A stretch of 64,000 nucleotides of DNA from the NCBI RefSeq assembly GCF_900291985.1, contig NZ_LT985980.1, positions 186,001-250,000 on the forward strand, written 5' to 3'. Position 1 is the first letter of the stretch; every line of letters begins with the position of its first letter. This document shows, piece after piece, positions 52,727 to 61,519 of the stretch. The notes under the pieces are model-generated. The model searched no databases, was not told the DNA's origin, and worked only from the letters and a program-made list of their open reading frames with translations. This stretch comes from Lysinibacillus timonensis (GTDB taxonomy: Bacteria > Bacillota > Bacilli > Bacillales_A > Planococcaceae). Position numbers and translations under genes: made by a program.

Positions 52727-54958
52727 TTAGTATGGATGTACCACTAACCCATGATCATGAATGCTATGTGCTACATTGAAGATCGATTTTGCAATATCTG
52801 CATATGACACATTCCCTTGTGGATTGAATTGGTTATTTTCTACGGAAATTAATTTCAATACATTTGCCAATGCAACATATCCAGCAAATTCATCTTGTAC
52901 TTGATCAGCATCCGTCACTGTTAATTGATAAATAACATTATATTTCGCAGCAGCGTCTAAACCAATCGCACGAACATACCATACTGCCAATTGTTCTCTA
53001 CTTAAATTTCCATCAGGATTAAAGCTATCCGTTGGTTTTAAAATTCCCATTTGAACAGCACGTTCCACTATTGGATACAAAGGATGATCTGGTCCGACAT
53101 TATTGAACGATTGGTTTGTTTGAAGGTTTTCAGGTGTATCATATACATAGAAATAAGATAAGGATTTTACTAAAATACTTAACGCTTCCCCGTTTGTAAT
53201 TGCCGCGTCAGCATTAAACGATTTAGCATCCTTCACTTCTAGTATTTGATTTTGAATTAAATAATTTAACTCCTCTTCAGCATCCGGATGTGTCACCGTA
53301 GGATACTCACCTTTCTCAAACAAACTCTTCCATTTGCCAGATGTTGCATCTAGATAGCTTGTTTGATCTCCATTGTAAATTGGTGAGTACACAAGGTTAT
53401 AATGAGCCGTTTTTGGATCATTATCAGCATCTACATACTGTAAATCTAAATCAAGCGAATTAATGAATTGCGTTTTTGCTTGTTGACTAGTAATAATGTT
53501 TTCTGTTGTTGGCCAATGATCTGTATTTAAATGATTTACTGATAAACTATTTAAGGAACCGTTTGGACCGATTGAAACATAAATGTCATTTCCTTCAACT
53601 ACGACGCCATTAACAACTCGTGGGAATGTAAAATTATAAATACCACGTTGTTTTTCTAAATATGGCTCATCTATTGGTTTTGCGTAATTGTGCAAATGAG
53701 AAGGAACATATTCTTTTAAGTATTCAATTGCTTTCGCTTGAGCATCATCTTTCGAAAGAGGTTCTTTATTTTGTAATTTACCTAATTCTCTCAATACGTC
53801 GTTTTTAATATCGTAATAATGGAGAATCTCCCCTGTAGCCTTGTTTATTTCAATACTTGAACCATAACCTCCAAATTCCCAATCATATGAGAAATGCACA
53901 CTCAAAATCGTTTGACCATCTGGGTTTTCATATTCATTAATGGAGTTGATTGTTAATTTCACTTCTTCTTCGTCAATTTTCAACAACTGTTCCGCTAATT
54001 TTTCTGCTTGTTCCATTGTGATATTTGGTTGCTTTGGAGGTAGAGCAGTCGTTGATAATTTTTCTAACGTAGGAACTTTTGGTGCATCCTTTACAAAACC
54101 ATTTGACGTTTGCCATTCACCAGTTAATGCATTTACACCAAAAGTACCGATTGTTGGCTTATAAACAAGTGCTACTGTTTCCTCACCTGTTTGGTAGTCA
54201 TAGTTAATTTGATATTTTAAAGTTACATTTAAGTTATCTTTTACTTTTTGTAAAATTTCTTTTTCATTTTTTACTTTTTTTGCATCATCATATGTTGCCT
54301 TATTTCCGACCTGTGAATAGCGGCTAAATTGAATAATCTCACCATTACCTAGCACTGTTATATGTGCACGTTTGTCAGGGACTAAAATGTTATTAACTTT
54401 TTGTACAAATGAAAAATCATAACGAATCGGCTCAGTAATTAATTGATTTGAATAATAGTAGTAATCGCCGTTACTTAAATCTAATTCGTAACTGCTTCCA
54501 TCAGAGAATTTCTTAAGGAAATCCGCCGCAATTTTTTGTGCATCTTCTTTCGATACTTTAGCTGGGAATAATGCATCCGCACTATTTGCCGGTTGATAAT
54601 AGAAGTTTTCAATGTCTAAATTATCACCAACAAATGTTACATTTCCATAAACATCTTTACCTTGAACTACTTTTTGGAAACTTAAATCATACCGAATTCG
54701 ATCGTCATCAGGAAAATGATGCGCATTACTCATGTGGAAGTCATTTTCAGTTAAAAAATTAAATTGCGTTGGGAATATTTCCTTAAACTTTTTTATTAAC
54801 ACACTTTTCGATACTTTTGTTTCTGCAGATTGTACCTCAATTGCAATCTTTTCTGGTAACGGCTCAACAGGCGATTGAGCATGTCCAACTGATGAAACAA
54901 TGCCGAATGACAATGCTGTCGTTGTGACGAGGATGCCCCATTTCCTCATTTTTTTCAA
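52727..54958 (-). CDS. Secreted YcdB/YcdC-like and SLH-domain protein
   Basis: 743-residue exported protein: signal peptide (about 1-27, ending SVGHAQS), repeated YcdB/YcdC (PepSY-like) units such as SKEDAQKIAADFLKKF, TMEQAEKLAEQLLKI and SKDDAQAKAIEYLKEY over about 35-550, then C-terminal SLH-like modules (AAITNGEALSILVKSLSY, NLSREQLAVWYVRAIG, NVSYADIAKSIFNVA). I choose the TTG at 54958 (AGGGGTGG upstream). It is probably attached to the cell surface; the YcdB-like part is thought to bind or inhibit proteases or ligands. Related paralogues are common in Bacillales. Confidence 0.85.
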   Translation of the reverse strand: MKKMRKWGILVTTTALSFGIVSSVGHAQSPVEPLPEKIAIEVQSAETKVSKSVLIKKFKEIFPTQFNFLTENDFHMSNAHHFPDDDRIRYDLSFQKVVQGKDVYGNVTFVGDNLDIENFYYQPANSADALFPAKVSKEDAQKIAADFLKKFSDGSSYELDLSNGDYYYYSNQLITEPIRYDFSFVQKVNNILVPDKRAHITVLGNGEIIQFSRYSQVGNKATYDDAKKVKNEKEILQKVKDNLNVTLKYQINYDYQTGEETVALVYKPTIGTFGVNALTGEWQTSNGFVKDAPKVPTLEKLSTTALPPKQPNITMEQAEKLAEQLLKIDEEEVKLTINSINEYENPDGQTILSVHFSYDWEFGGYGSSIEINKATGEILHYYDIKNDVLRELGKLQNKEPLSKDDAQAKAIEYLKEYVPSHLHNYAKPIDEPYLEKQRGIYNFTFPRVVNGVVVEGNDIYVSIGPNGSLNSLSVNHLNTDHWPTTENIITSQQAKTQFINSLDLDLQYVDADNDPKTAHYNLVYSPIYNGDQTSYLDATSGKWKSLFEKGEYPTVTHPDAEEELNYLIQNQILEVKDAKSFNADAAITNGEALSILVKSLSYFYVYDTPENLQTNQSFNNVGPDHPLYPIVERAVQMGILKPTDSFNPDGNLSREQLAVWYVRAIGLDAAAKYNVIYQLTVTDADQVQDEFAGYVALANVLKLISVENNQFNPQGNVSYADIAKSIFNVAHSIHDHGLVVHPY

Positions 54959-55268
54959 AAAGACCACCCCTAAAATTGTTTTGGGTAAATAGGAATCTCT
55001 ATGTATCTTCCATATTTATGACCATTATTAAAATATATGCTTGACACCCATAATAGATGCTATGAACTGGAGAATATTTCAAATTAGGTACAAAAACTTA
55101 GAAGGATGAAACCATTCCTGTATGGCCTACTTGAGGAGCCATTCATTTGATTTGCCTTTTACCGAACTAGAATAATAGGATAAAATAATGGAAATCATAT
55201 GGAATGAAACCTTAATGATGATTCAATCGTATAGTAAGAAATAACTGTAGAGCTAGGAGTTAAAATGG

Positions 55269-56099
55269 ATGGAAACGAAAGAGGAATTACAAACATATCT
55301 AACAGAAATTGAAGCTTGGGAAGATGACCAAAAAGGCCTTTTTTTTTGGGAAAAGCTTGGACGCCTACCATTTAAATTATTAGATAAAATCACGCCGAAA
55401 TTTATTCAAGAAAAAATCGGTATTTTAGTCAATGAATTAGGCAGCTATATCCAAACAGGAGGAAAATACTTAATTAGCGAACAAGCGATCATTAAAAAGT
55501 TCCAAAAAACCATTGTCAATTATGATCTACAAACCATCGACGATATATCAAAATTACCACTTAAAGATATGATTTCAGTAAGTGATAAGGTAAAAAATGA
55601 ACGTGTAAAATTTGCTACAGCACAAGGAGCAACAACTGGTTTTGGTGGTATTTTTACTTTAGTAGCTGATATCCCACTCGTATTAGGTACTGCGTTAAAA
55701 ACATTACAAGAAATTGCGATCATACACGGTTATGACCCGAATGATAAACAAGAGCGCGTGTTTATTGTAAAATGTATGCAATTTGCATCGGCAGACATCG
55801 TTGGGAAAGAAGCGATTTTAAAAGAGCTTGCCGCAATGAATGAAAATAAAAATGCATCACAAGATATGATTTCCCAACTAAAGGGATGGCAAGAAGTGTT
55901 CTTTACTTATCGAGACCAATTCGGTTGGAAAAAGCTATTTCAAATGATCCCAATCGCAGGAATGATCTTCGGTGCCTTTGCTAATAAAGGGATGATTCAA
56001 GACGTATCAGAAGCAGGTATTATGTTATATCGAAAACGTAGAATTTATGAAAAATTACATGCTTTAGAGTCAAATACACAAAATAATATTACAGAATAA
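55269..56099 (+). CDS. EcsC family protein
   Basis: 276 residues with the EcsC core: WEKLGRLPFKLLDKITPKFIQEKI, VKFATAQGATTGFGGIFTLVADIPLVLGTALKTLQEIAIIHGYDP and a C-terminal hydrophobic stretch GWKKLFQMIPIAGMIFGAFAN. EcsC is named after a gene of the B. subtilis ecs secretion-related operon, but its own function is not established. No ecsA/B genes are adjacent. AGGAG RBS and own terminator (about 56106-56136). Confidence 0.88.
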   Translation: METKEELQTYLTEIEAWEDDQKGLFFWEKLGRLPFKLLDKITPKFIQEKIGILVNELGSYIQTGGKYLISEQAIIKKFQKTIVNYDLQTIDDISKLPLKDMISVSDKVKNERVKFATAQGATTGFGGIFTLVADIPLVLGTALKTLQEIAIIHGYDPNDKQERVFIVKCMQFASADIVGKEAILKELAAMNENKNASQDMISQLKGWQEVFFTYRDQFGWKKLFQMIPIAGMIFGAFANKGMIQDVSEAGIMLYRKRRIYEKLHALESNTQNNITE

Positions 56100-56105
56100 A
56101 TAATC

Positions 56106-56136
56106 GGTTTGTCTTTACATCATGTGAAGGCAAACC
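56106..56136 (+). terminator. Terminator of the EcsC-family gene
   Basis: Arms GGTTTGtCTTT/gAAGGCAAACC with a T5 tail. Confidence 0.75.
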
Positions 56137-56198
56137 TTTTTGTTTATACATAACAATCCTCCCCTATTGTCATACTACAAAGTAAAGGAGATGACGTA

Positions 56199-56369
56199 AT
56201 GTCTATTGTCGATAAAATGCTGAAGAATTTAGAGCGTTTTACGGATGTTTCGGCTTATGGGTTTATGAATCATCAAGAGGAAATCTCCGAGGAATTTCAT
56301 CATTCTGGCGAACGGCTTTCGCTAAAGACTGAAACTGAAAAGCCAAATTCAAATGAACAAAAACAGTAA
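56199..56369 (+). CDS. Small protein with one EISEEF motif (EIAKEF cluster, gene 1)
   Basis: 56 residues from ATG 56199 behind AAAGGAG. The sequence MSIVDKMLKNLERFTDVSAY leads to GFMNHQEEISEEFHHSG and a charged tail. The QEEISEEFHH island parallels the HEEIAKEFMP units of the next gene and the EETAKEFHP unit of the third. All three genes are in the same orientation and each is followed by its own hairpin. Function inferred only as for the cluster; too short for routine gene calling. Confidence 0.68.
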   Translation: MSIVDKMLKNLERFTDVSAYGFMNHQEEISEEFHHSGERLSLKTETEKPNSNEQKQ

Positions 56370-56423
56370 TAGTTTACGGATATAGTTGAAAATGATTCAT
56401 TCATTGTGGAAATAATTTTTTTC

Positions 56424-56457
56424 TAGGCTTGTCTTGATTTGTCTATCAAGGCAAGCC
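56424..56457 (+). terminator. Terminator between genes 1 and 2 of the EIAKEF cluster
   Basis: Arms AGGCTTGTCTTGA/TCAAGGCAAGCCT with a GTTTC tail. Confidence 0.8.
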
Positions 56458-56522
56458 TGTTTCGTTACATAAAGAAGTTCGAATGCACTCATATTAAAGA
56501 GAAAAGAAAAGGAGTTGATAAC

Positions 56523-57587
56523 ATGACAATCATCGATAAGAAAATCAAGAAAAATAATGCTTGCAGTGCATGCAATAGACAGTCTTCCAATGTGAAAAGC
56601 CATGAGGAAATTGCCAAGGAATTTATGCCAAATCAGAATGGGAAACAAGTGAAATCGATTATGGAATTCGCCATGGAATTTATGCCATTCAATAAGCTAG
56701 CAAAAAACAAGTCAAATTCCGCTGGGTCATCTAAAAAGGGTTCGAAATTTAAGTCACAACTCGAAATCGCACAAGACTTTATGCCAAATATGGAAGCGAA
56801 TAAAGCAAATGGAAATATTTCAGGAAACGGGAAAACAAAATCCATCGTGGAATTTGCAAAAGAGTTTATACCATTTAATTTATTGCCGAAAATGAAGAAA
56901 AATAAAACAGGTGGCATGAGTTCCTCTAAGAAGTCGCAAGGTCAACCGGCGATTGAGGAGTTTGCAAACGAGTTCTTCCAATCAAATGCACAAGCTAGTA
57001 ATTCTGGTGGTAATTCATCCAATGGCTCTTCGGATAAAGCCATTGAGCAATTTGCAAAACAATTTCTAAATGTGCAAGCAAGTAAAAGTTCCGGTGGTGC
57101 TAACGGCTCTCAAGGGTATTCTTATGAAGAAATTGCGAAAGAATTTATCCCAACGAACGCTGCAAGCAACAAAAATTCAAACAAACTTGGTTCCTCTTCT
57201 GCGACACAAAGCCAAAAGTTAAAGACTCAACAGGAAATAGCGAAAGAATTTATTCCCTTTAATGTTCAAGCGAGTAGTAATTCAAATAAATTAGCATCAG
57301 GAAGTATTGCAAAGAACGCTAAGATAAAATCCCATGAAGAAATCGCAAAAGAGTTCATGCCAACAAATGCCAAAACGAATACTCAAGCTACTGCTAGCGC
57401 AACAAAAAGTTCACAACTAAAATCCCAACAAGAAATAGCAAAAGAATTTATGCCTACAAGTGCAACAGGTAAAACAAATACAACTAAGTCGGCAACAGCT
57501 GGCACAGCAAAAGGCTCCCAACCTAAGTCTCATGAAGAAATTGCGAAAGAATTTGGGCAAAGCGACACTAAAAATAAACAAAAGTAA
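56523..57587 (+). CDS. Low-complexity protein with 11 EIAKEF repeats (candidate GPR-cleavable spore storage protein)
   Basis: 354 residues from ATG 56523 (AAGGAG 8 nt upstream). Eleven islands of the form (S/H/Q)-x-E-(I/F)-A-x-(E/D)-F-(M/I)-P are separated by flexible Ser/Asn/Lys/Ala/Gln/Thr linkers without a hydrophobic segment or signal peptide. Examples are SHEEIAKEFMPNQ, SIMEFAMEFMPFN, SQLEIAQDFMPN, TQQEIAKEFIPFN and SHEEIAKEFGQS. The E-I-A-x-E-F core resembles the site at which the germination protease GPR cuts alpha/beta SASPs (E-I-A-S/Q-E-F-G) and gamma SASPs (E-F-A-S-E). A C-S-A-C pair occurs near the N-terminus. The SASP-like role is inference. Confidence 0.72.
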   Translation: MTIIDKKIKKNNACSACNRQSSNVKSHEEIAKEFMPNQNGKQVKSIMEFAMEFMPFNKLAKNKSNSAGSSKKGSKFKSQLEIAQDFMPNMEANKANGNISGNGKTKSIVEFAKEFIPFNLLPKMKKNKTGGMSSSKKSQGQPAIEEFANEFFQSNAQASNSGGNSSNGSSDKAIEQFAKQFLNVQASKSSGGANGSQGYSYEEIAKEFIPTNAASNKNSNKLGSSSATQSQKLKTQQEIAKEFIPFNVQASSNSNKLASGSIAKNAKIKSHEEIAKEFMPTNAKTNTQATASATKSSQLKSQQEIAKEFMPTSATGKTNTTKSATAGTAKGSQPKSHEEIAKEFGQSDTKNKQK

Positions 57588-57653
57588 TCTAATCTGGCTA
57601 ATGAATTAAATCGTTGTTTCAGGAAAAACTATTCTCATCAATTCCGATGTTCT

Positions 57654-57680
57654 GGAGGTTAGATTTATATTCTAACCTCC
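57654..57680 (+). terminator. Terminator of the EIAKEF repeat gene
   Basis: Perfect arms GGAGGTTAGA/TCTAACCTCC followed by a T-rich tail, 66 nt past the stop. Confidence 0.8.
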
Positions 57681-57708
57681 CTCATTTTTGCATAAAGGAG
57701 TTAAAAAC

Positions 57709-57882
57709 GTGCCACTTTTTGAACAGAAAAAGTTAACCTCAAAAAATCTAATGGATCACGAACAAAAACAAAATAACACTGAAGAAACAGCAAAAGAATT
57801 TCACCCCGCGAATGAATCAGAAAGAGAAGCATCAAAATTCCAAAAGATGTTGGATATGTACAAAAACTTAGAAATTAAATAA
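57709..57882 (+). CDS. Small protein with one EETAKEF motif (EIAKEF cluster, gene 3)
   Basis: 57 residues starting at GTG 57709 with AAAGGAG 8 nt upstream; the upstream ATG is not RBS-supported. The centre QNNTEETAKEFHPANESEREA carries one copy of the cluster motif, flanked by polar Lys/Gln/Glu sequence (EQKKLTSKNLMDHEQKQ and SKFQKMLDMYKNLEIK). Third consecutive gene with this motif. Function as for the cluster, inferred. Confidence 0.68.
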   Translation: MPLFEQKKLTSKNLMDHEQKQNNTEETAKEFHPANESEREASKFQKMLDMYKNLEIK

Positions 57883-57920
57883 AGGTATACAAACATTGAT
57901 ATATCAACGTTTCTATACCT
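57883..57920. terminator. Hairpin between the third EIAKEF gene and the tRNA gene
   Basis: Imperfect arms AGGTATAcAAACaTTGAT/ATCAACGTTTcTATACCT. It can end both the plus-strand gene and the convergent tRNA transcript. Confidence 0.7.
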
Positions 57921-57930
57921 CTTAAAAAGA

Positions 57931-58003
57931 TGGTCTCGACAGGGCTCGAACCTGCGACCCCCACGTTGTCGACGTGATGCTCTCCCAGCTGAGCTACAAG
58001 ACC
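57931..58003 (-). tRNA. tRNA-Val(GAC), with C33 and no encoded CCA
   Basis: Complete 73-nt cloverleaf: acceptor GGTCTTG/CGAGACC, D-arm GCTC/GAGC, anticodon stem TCACG/CGTGG, T-arm GCAGG/CCTGT with TTCGAGC loop, and discriminator A73. The anticodon loop reads TCGACAA, so positions 34-36 are GAC (valine) and position 33 is C instead of the near-universal U. The CCA end is not encoded (TCTTTTT follows). Isolated single tRNA gene. The anticodon assignment depends on the 7-nt loop register shown. Confidence 0.85.
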
Positions 58004-58067
58004 AGATTATATTAACCAAATATTAGCACAAACACTTTATTAAAACAAACCTTTTTTTAAGCTAAAA

Positions 58068-58112
58068 CTCCCCTAAATTCGACAGACTTTCTAATCAAAT
58101 TCAGGGGAATCT
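58068..58112. terminator. Hairpin downstream of the small membrane-protein gene
   Basis: Arms CCCCTaAATTcGA/TCaAATTcAGGGG with T-tracts on both sides (T7 on the plus strand). It lies between the tRNA gene and the gene at 58265. Confidence 0.6.
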
Positions 58113-58264
58113 TTTTTTGATTGTTCTTATTCTTTCGCTGTTATCAACTTGTTAGTTTTCGTTATAAAAATACAATACTTTACAATCCTTTATAGAATTT
58201 GTTCCCTATTATTGAATTAAGATCCGCATAGCTGTTGAAAATCGTTATTCAATTAGACATCCGT

Positions 58265-58549
58265 TTAGCTTAATAAAATTCCAAAGAAAATAACAATTGT
58301 CAAAAACGTTGATAATCCCAAAGTAATTATTACAGTAGTTATACTCCTTGCCATTCCTTTCCAATCCTCAACACCCGCAAAGCCTATTAATCCTAAAAAG
58401 AAAATTATCAATGTAAAATATAAAATTAGACTTAAAGAATGTACCCCCAAAACAGAAGAAGCAATCGGTCCCCAAGAGTTATCTAAAATAAACAAAAAAA
58501 TACAAATTATTGAAAAGATAAATGCCCAAATGTTAATCTTTTGCATCAT
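58265..58549 (-). CDS. Hypothetical three-helix membrane protein
   Basis: 94 residues with three hydrophobic segments (about 6-24, 34-55 and 70-92) joined by short loops, including GFAGVEDWKGMARS. No family recognised. It is the last of the run of small minus-strand genes that fills 58-64 kb. The start is uncertain because GGAG is 13 nt upstream of the double ATG. Confidence 0.65.
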   Translation of the reverse strand: MMQKINIWAFIFSIICIFLFILDNSWGPIASSVLGVHSLSLILYFTLIIFFLGLIGFAGVEDWKGMARSITTVIITLGLSTFLTIVIFFGILLS

Positions 58550-58742
58550 TTCAGCATCTCAGCTCCTTTCTACAATGGACGTTTACACATATTACCATGT
58601 TCCAACATCATAACCTCACTAAATATACATAATTCCTCAAACTGTGTTAGGAATTGCTAACATTAATAAGGGCCGATTGAAACAGCAAATTTCATATACT
58701 AAACAAAAATTATGTTCTATCATTTATATACACTTCTTTTAA

Positions 58743-59018
58743 TTAATTTATTATTGATACTAATCCATCTGAATAACGATATTTGTTATTTGTAACATTT
58801 GAGATTACAGTCCATTCTTCATAACTTGAAAAAAAACTAGGTTTTTGAATTTCTAAATCGGTAATCAAAACTTCTCTGTCTTCAAAATTACTAATATAGT
58901 ATCGAACTTCACTGATAACTAATTGTTCTCGTTCATTAGTCTTTTTTTCATAGACACCAAGCGCAATAACTAAAACTAATGATAAGAAGAATCCTATTAA
59001 CAAAAGAGTTTTTTTCAT
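58743..59018 (-). CDS. DUF3139-like small exported/membrane-anchored protein
   Basis: 91 residues: an N-terminal hydrophobic segment (KTLLLIGFFLSLVLVIALGVYEKK), then ERE.....EVRYYISNFEDREVLITDLEIQKPSFFSSYEEWTVISNVTNNKYRYS. That pattern resembles DUF3139 proteins of Bacillus. I start at MKKTLLL (59018), behind AAGGATTAGG. Function unknown. Confidence 0.65.
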   Translation of the reverse strand: MKKTLLLIGFFLSLVLVIALGVYEKKTNEREQLVISEVRYYISNFEDREVLITDLEIQKPSFFSSYEEWTVISNVTNNKYRYSDGLVSIIN

Positions 59019-59326
59019 TGACCTAATCCTTTCCTTTAACAACTCACACCAATGCTAACATCGATTTCCATTTTCTTGCAATAATTTACATTGAAAAATC
59101 TTAAAAAGAGCTATTTCCACCTATTTACATAACTCCCCTTTTAGATTATTTGAACTAGATTGGTGACCACTTATAAATCTTTAAGTGATGCCCTTTCACC
59201 AATCTCTTCTAAAGCAGTTGTCAATATAAAAAGGTTTTAACAACCGAATCATACTGAGGTTGGTAGAAAAAAATTCCCCCATCTGTTTCAATGGAGGAAT
59301 TTACTAATAAACAAGCCAGTTGTATA

Positions 59327-59680
59327 CTAATTTATTTTAGATTCTAACTGTTCGAATTCTTCTGGTGTTATATTTTTCGCATCATAGGATTACTTCATTG
59401 CTATCAAGATTCTTACCAGGAAAACTGAAAGTAATATGAATCAAAGTATAAGGTGGACTAATAGCTTCTTTGTAACCTACAACTCTTAATGTTACATTCA
59501 TAGTGACCTTCTTTACTATTGTGTTCAATCTTTTCAATTCGAGCAGCAGTAAATAATTGTTTATTACCATGAGACATGGCTTCAAGAATAGGTTGTCCCA
59601 ATTCGCGTAAAACGCTAACTCTAAATTACTCAGTGTTTTATCTTGAGGTATATTCTATATAGTCGAATTTGCAGAAACAG
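59327..59680 (-). pseudogene. Frameshifted DUF3888-like gene remnant
   Basis: Three pieces in different frames assemble into one DUF3888-like protein: DKTLSNLELAFYAN, then LGQPILEAMSHGNKQLFTAARIEKIEHNSKEGHYE, then VNVTLRVVGYKEAISPPYTLIHITFSF, and a tail AKNITPEEFEQLESKIN ending at 59327. The PPYTLIHITF stretch corresponds to the end of the DUF3888 domain found intact at 60.0-60.4 kb. At least two or three frameshifts are needed, so it is a decayed paralogue. A hairpin with arms AATTCCTCCAT/ATGGGGGAATT follows at about 59270-59302. Confidence 0.6.
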
Positions 59681-60045
59681 CATTAAACAGCTATTAGATT
59701 TATTATTAAAGAGAAATATATTATGAATTATTTCATTTCAAAATCCTCCAGAAATTAATCATACTAATTATCTGGAGAAGATCTAATTTTATGCACGTAA
59801 TTTACAAAATATTACTTTTTCAATTTTCTTAAACGCCTTTTTAGGATGTATTTTTAAGATTTTCACAATAATCCACTTATCGTATATGAATATTTTCTCA
59901 TAATTGCTTTTGTGTTTTTGCCCTTATACACTAGACGATTACTTCCCCAATAGGTCCTTTAATAGAACAAAATAATTCGGCTAATTAAATAAAGTAGAAT
60001 ATCAGGGAATGTGTTCTTCTTTTTTCCTAACGTTGCCCGAAAGTA
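59681..60045. other. AT-rich intergenic stretch
   Basis: No ORF, RNA signature or repeat recognised. It may contain eroded coding sequence like its neighbours, but nothing translatable stood out. Confidence 0.4.
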
Positions 60046-60417
60046 TTATATATCTTTATGACTGTACTCAAGTACTAATGTTCCACTTGAGCCGACATGC
60101 ATTAAAATAGTTTCCAATCCTTGTTTGTTCGTTGGCTCTTCCCAAGTTTCTACTTGAATCTTTAGTTCAAATTCAAATGGTCTATCTTTGGCGTTATCAG
60201 TAATGCGCTTCAATTCCAATATTTTTACGGAGGTTAAATGAAAGTTACGGTGCTCCCCATAATAACCTGCTATATCATTAGCAACATCTTTTGATATAAG
60301 GGTTAAAAGAGCATCCTGATATAGAGTTTCTTGTGATTCTGTTGTACCTTCTCCAGAAACATTTATAGTAAAAGTAGATAGCGACAAAAATAAAATTAAT
60401 AATACAGTTCGTTTCAT
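60046..60417 (-). CDS. DUF3888 family secreted protein
   Basis: 123 residues with a signal peptide (about 1-22, STFTINVSGEG). The DUF3888 domain runs from YQDALLTLISKDVANDIAGYYGEHRNFHLTSVKILELKR to FELKIQVETWEEPTNKQGLETILMHV. GGAG lies 8 nt before the ATG. Function unknown; a broken paralogue lies 0.4 kb downstream. Confidence 0.82.
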   Translation of the reverse strand: MKRTVLLILFLSLSTFTINVSGEGTTESQETLYQDALLTLISKDVANDIAGYYGEHRNFHLTSVKILELKRITDNAKDRPFEFELKIQVETWEEPTNKQGLETILMHVGSSGTLVLEYSHKDI

Positions 60418-60678
60418 ACAAGGGACTCCTTTGTTAAATTCAAACGTAAGTTTCTCCTTATTAATATATTGTGTCCCATTTGATTAACTAAATTAAGTAA
60501 GTTAAAAATAGCTTTCTCTGACTTTTCTACCTTAAAAATCGACTTACTTTTTCTTTTGTTGTTGCGTTAATGTAGATCCTCCAGCTAATAGTTTCAAACA
60601 TCTACGGTCTCCTTTAATTAACATAAACTAGCCCCAAGGCTTATCCCTAATTGTTCTGAATATAAAGAAAAAGCACAA

Positions 60679-60706
60679 TTTCAACTCTGAATTGTGCCGA
60701 TTATTG
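60679..60706 (-). terminator. Terminator downstream of the broken lipoprotein-like paralogue
   Basis: Arms GCACAATTTCA/TGAATTGTGC, with a CTTTTTCTTT tail on the minus strand. The rest of 60418-60759 holds nothing recognisable. Confidence 0.6.
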
Positions 60707-60759
60707 AAAAACGTAATTTAACAGTGCAGTTAGCTGAAGATATCCCTAACAACATGCTT

Positions 60760-61294
60760 CTAATCAATAGAATTAGCCATCTGAACTAATATTTCAGGGG
60801 TTATCTTATGAGAAATTCTTTTATCTATACTAAACCTATATTGCAGATTATCTTTTTCAAAGACCAATAAGTTTGCACCATCTGTACTTATAAAGTACGC
60901 CGTGTTACCATCACTTAGCCTATATTCTTTGATAACTTTATAATCCAAATCCAATATCTCAATTTTATTCTTTAAGTGTCTTATATTAATCATGAAGCTG
61001 TTCTCAAATATTTGTTCATTTATATACTCCATTTCAAAAAGATCATTACCATACCATCATTAGTTCGTGCAAATACGTGAGTAAAGACAACAGGTGGGAC
61101 TCTTAATGGCAGTTGTAAATCATGGTTATAACGGTGTTCAAAATCTTTTACAGCTTCTTCAACAGACTTATAACCAATTTCAAGGAAATTTTCTTCAAAA
61201 GTTAGATGTTGGTCAGTAGAGTTTGCAATTACGTTCCCACTATATACTCCATAAATAACGGTATATTTAAGAATTGCAGTAGTAAACTTTTCAT
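60760..61294 (-). pseudogene. Broken paralogue of the 61.96-62.51 kb secreted protein
   Basis: Translated pieces align end to end with the intact gene upstream: ENFLEIGYKSVEEAVKDFEHRYNHDLQLPLRVPP (intact copy: ELFTEGGYKTVEGALTEFEQHFKQELNLPLRIPP), and, in another frame, GNDLFEMEYINEQIF ... KRISHKITPEILVQMANSID (intact: DDINDYFEVKFISDQIP ... KRVDKVTPEILIQIANSID). One frameshift lies near 61,050. The signal-peptide region starting at ATG 61292-61294 is out of frame with the rest and stops early. The 90-residue ORF at 60760-61032 is the surviving C-terminal part. Confidence 0.75.
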
Positions 61295-61414
61295 TTTAAC
61301 CACCTTAGTTTTGAACTATTTTAACCAAGTTTTTTATACTATCCTTATTCCAGTAAATGTCCATGCTCATAAGAAAGATGGTTTTATTATTAAAGCACCA
61401 AATGCTAAATAACC

Positions 61415-61519
61415 TGAAAGCTGCAAAAGGTTATATTTTTGACTTCACTAACCAATTTTTCATAACTTGTTCTGCGCTTGCTTCTGTTGGCATTCTTAAG
61501 AAATTCTTGTTTAACTGCT
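61415..61519 (-). pseudogene. Short coding remnant
   Basis: In one frame the sequence reads ESDIEQLNKNFLRMPTEASA then EQVMKNWLVKSKI before a stop at about 61434. It directly follows the gene at 61520 without a start codon or RBS of its own. It looks like the tail of a lost gene, not a functional ORF. Origin unknown. Confidence 0.35.
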
